From CAYLNM01 sp964385045 (GTDB taxonomy: Bacteria; Planctomycetota; Phycisphaerae; Phycisphaerales; SM1A02): a stretch of 5,287 bases of DNA. The translations under genes were made by a program, and so were the position numbers. The stretch spans positions 1 to 5,287 of the forward strand of contig CAYLNM010000224.1 of the NCBI GenBank assembly GCA_964385045.1, given 5' to 3'. The notes beneath the pieces are model-generated. The model worked only from the letters and a program-made list of their open reading frames with translations. It was not told the DNA's origin and did not search any database. Positions 5,218 to 5,287 of this stretch are shown piece by piece; the first letter of the stretch is position 1; each line of letters begins with the position of its first letter.

Positions 5218-5287
5218 GCGGGCGGCGGATCGTGCCCCGCCGAAGGGGTGGGCCGCGGCGCGGGGGAGGGGCGTCGCGCGGGGTGCG

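Noticed and set aside
5262..5285. GGGGGAGGGG followed by a GTG at 5283, possibly the start of a rightward gene
   Set aside because: The spacing is long, the purine run is part of general G-richness, and only two codons lie inside the window, so nothing can be supported.
5039..5287. Possible cobalamin riboswitch upstream of the B12-domain gene
   Set aside because: The conserved B12-box core GCCACTG is absent on the minus strand and no long multi-arm structure was recognised.

Overview
This 5.3 kb window is extremely GC-rich (roughly three quarters G+C, with strong G/C preference at third codon positions). It looks like a planctomycete chromosome, most likely of the Phycisphaerae/Phycisphaerales type. 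The best clue is the C-terminus of the central gene: two tandem calcium-loop (dockerin/EF-hand-like) repeats, each ending in a Gly-Pro-Cys motif after an aromatic residue. I associate that tail with secreted proteins of this group. The assignment is an inference from motifs, not from a search.

Layout. Positions 1-238 hold no gene I can support, only G-runs and two perfect or near-perfect hairpins. A plus-strand gene at 239-1063 encodes an unrecognised single-pass membrane protein with a probable extracytoplasmic C-terminal part. A 446-base gap (1064-1509) follows. It contains an 8-bp inverted repeat across the upstream stop codon, a candidate sigma-70-like promoter (1163-1191) with a dyad in its spacer, and a run of hairpins in what would be a leader of about 310 nt. 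The plus-strand gene at 1510-3846 encodes a 778-residue secreted protein: signal peptide, LamG/concanavalin-like domain, SGNH/GDSL-hydrolase-like region carrying a large insertion, and two calcium-loop repeats. A 58-base spacer between convergent stop codons folds back on itself and probably terminates both genes. The minus-strand gene at 3905-5038 encodes a fusion of a cobalamin-binding domain (methylmalonyl-CoA-mutase type) with a MeaB/ArgK-family GTPase. The right end (5039-5287) is its upstream region, with one weak -10-like element.

How the genes relate. The three genes do not look like one pathway. The two plus-strand genes are separated by a long gap and probably have separate transcripts, and the minus-strand gene is convergent. 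The clearest biochemistry is the B12-domain/GTPase fusion. It has the first two modules of IcmF (B12 domain, then G domain) but no mutase barrel, so it must work with a catalytic acyl-CoA mutase subunit encoded outside the window. The secreted hydrolase-like protein is probably exported to the periplasm or cell surface; its substrate cannot be read from the sequence. No RNA genes, insertion sequences, CRISPR arrays or tRNAs were found.
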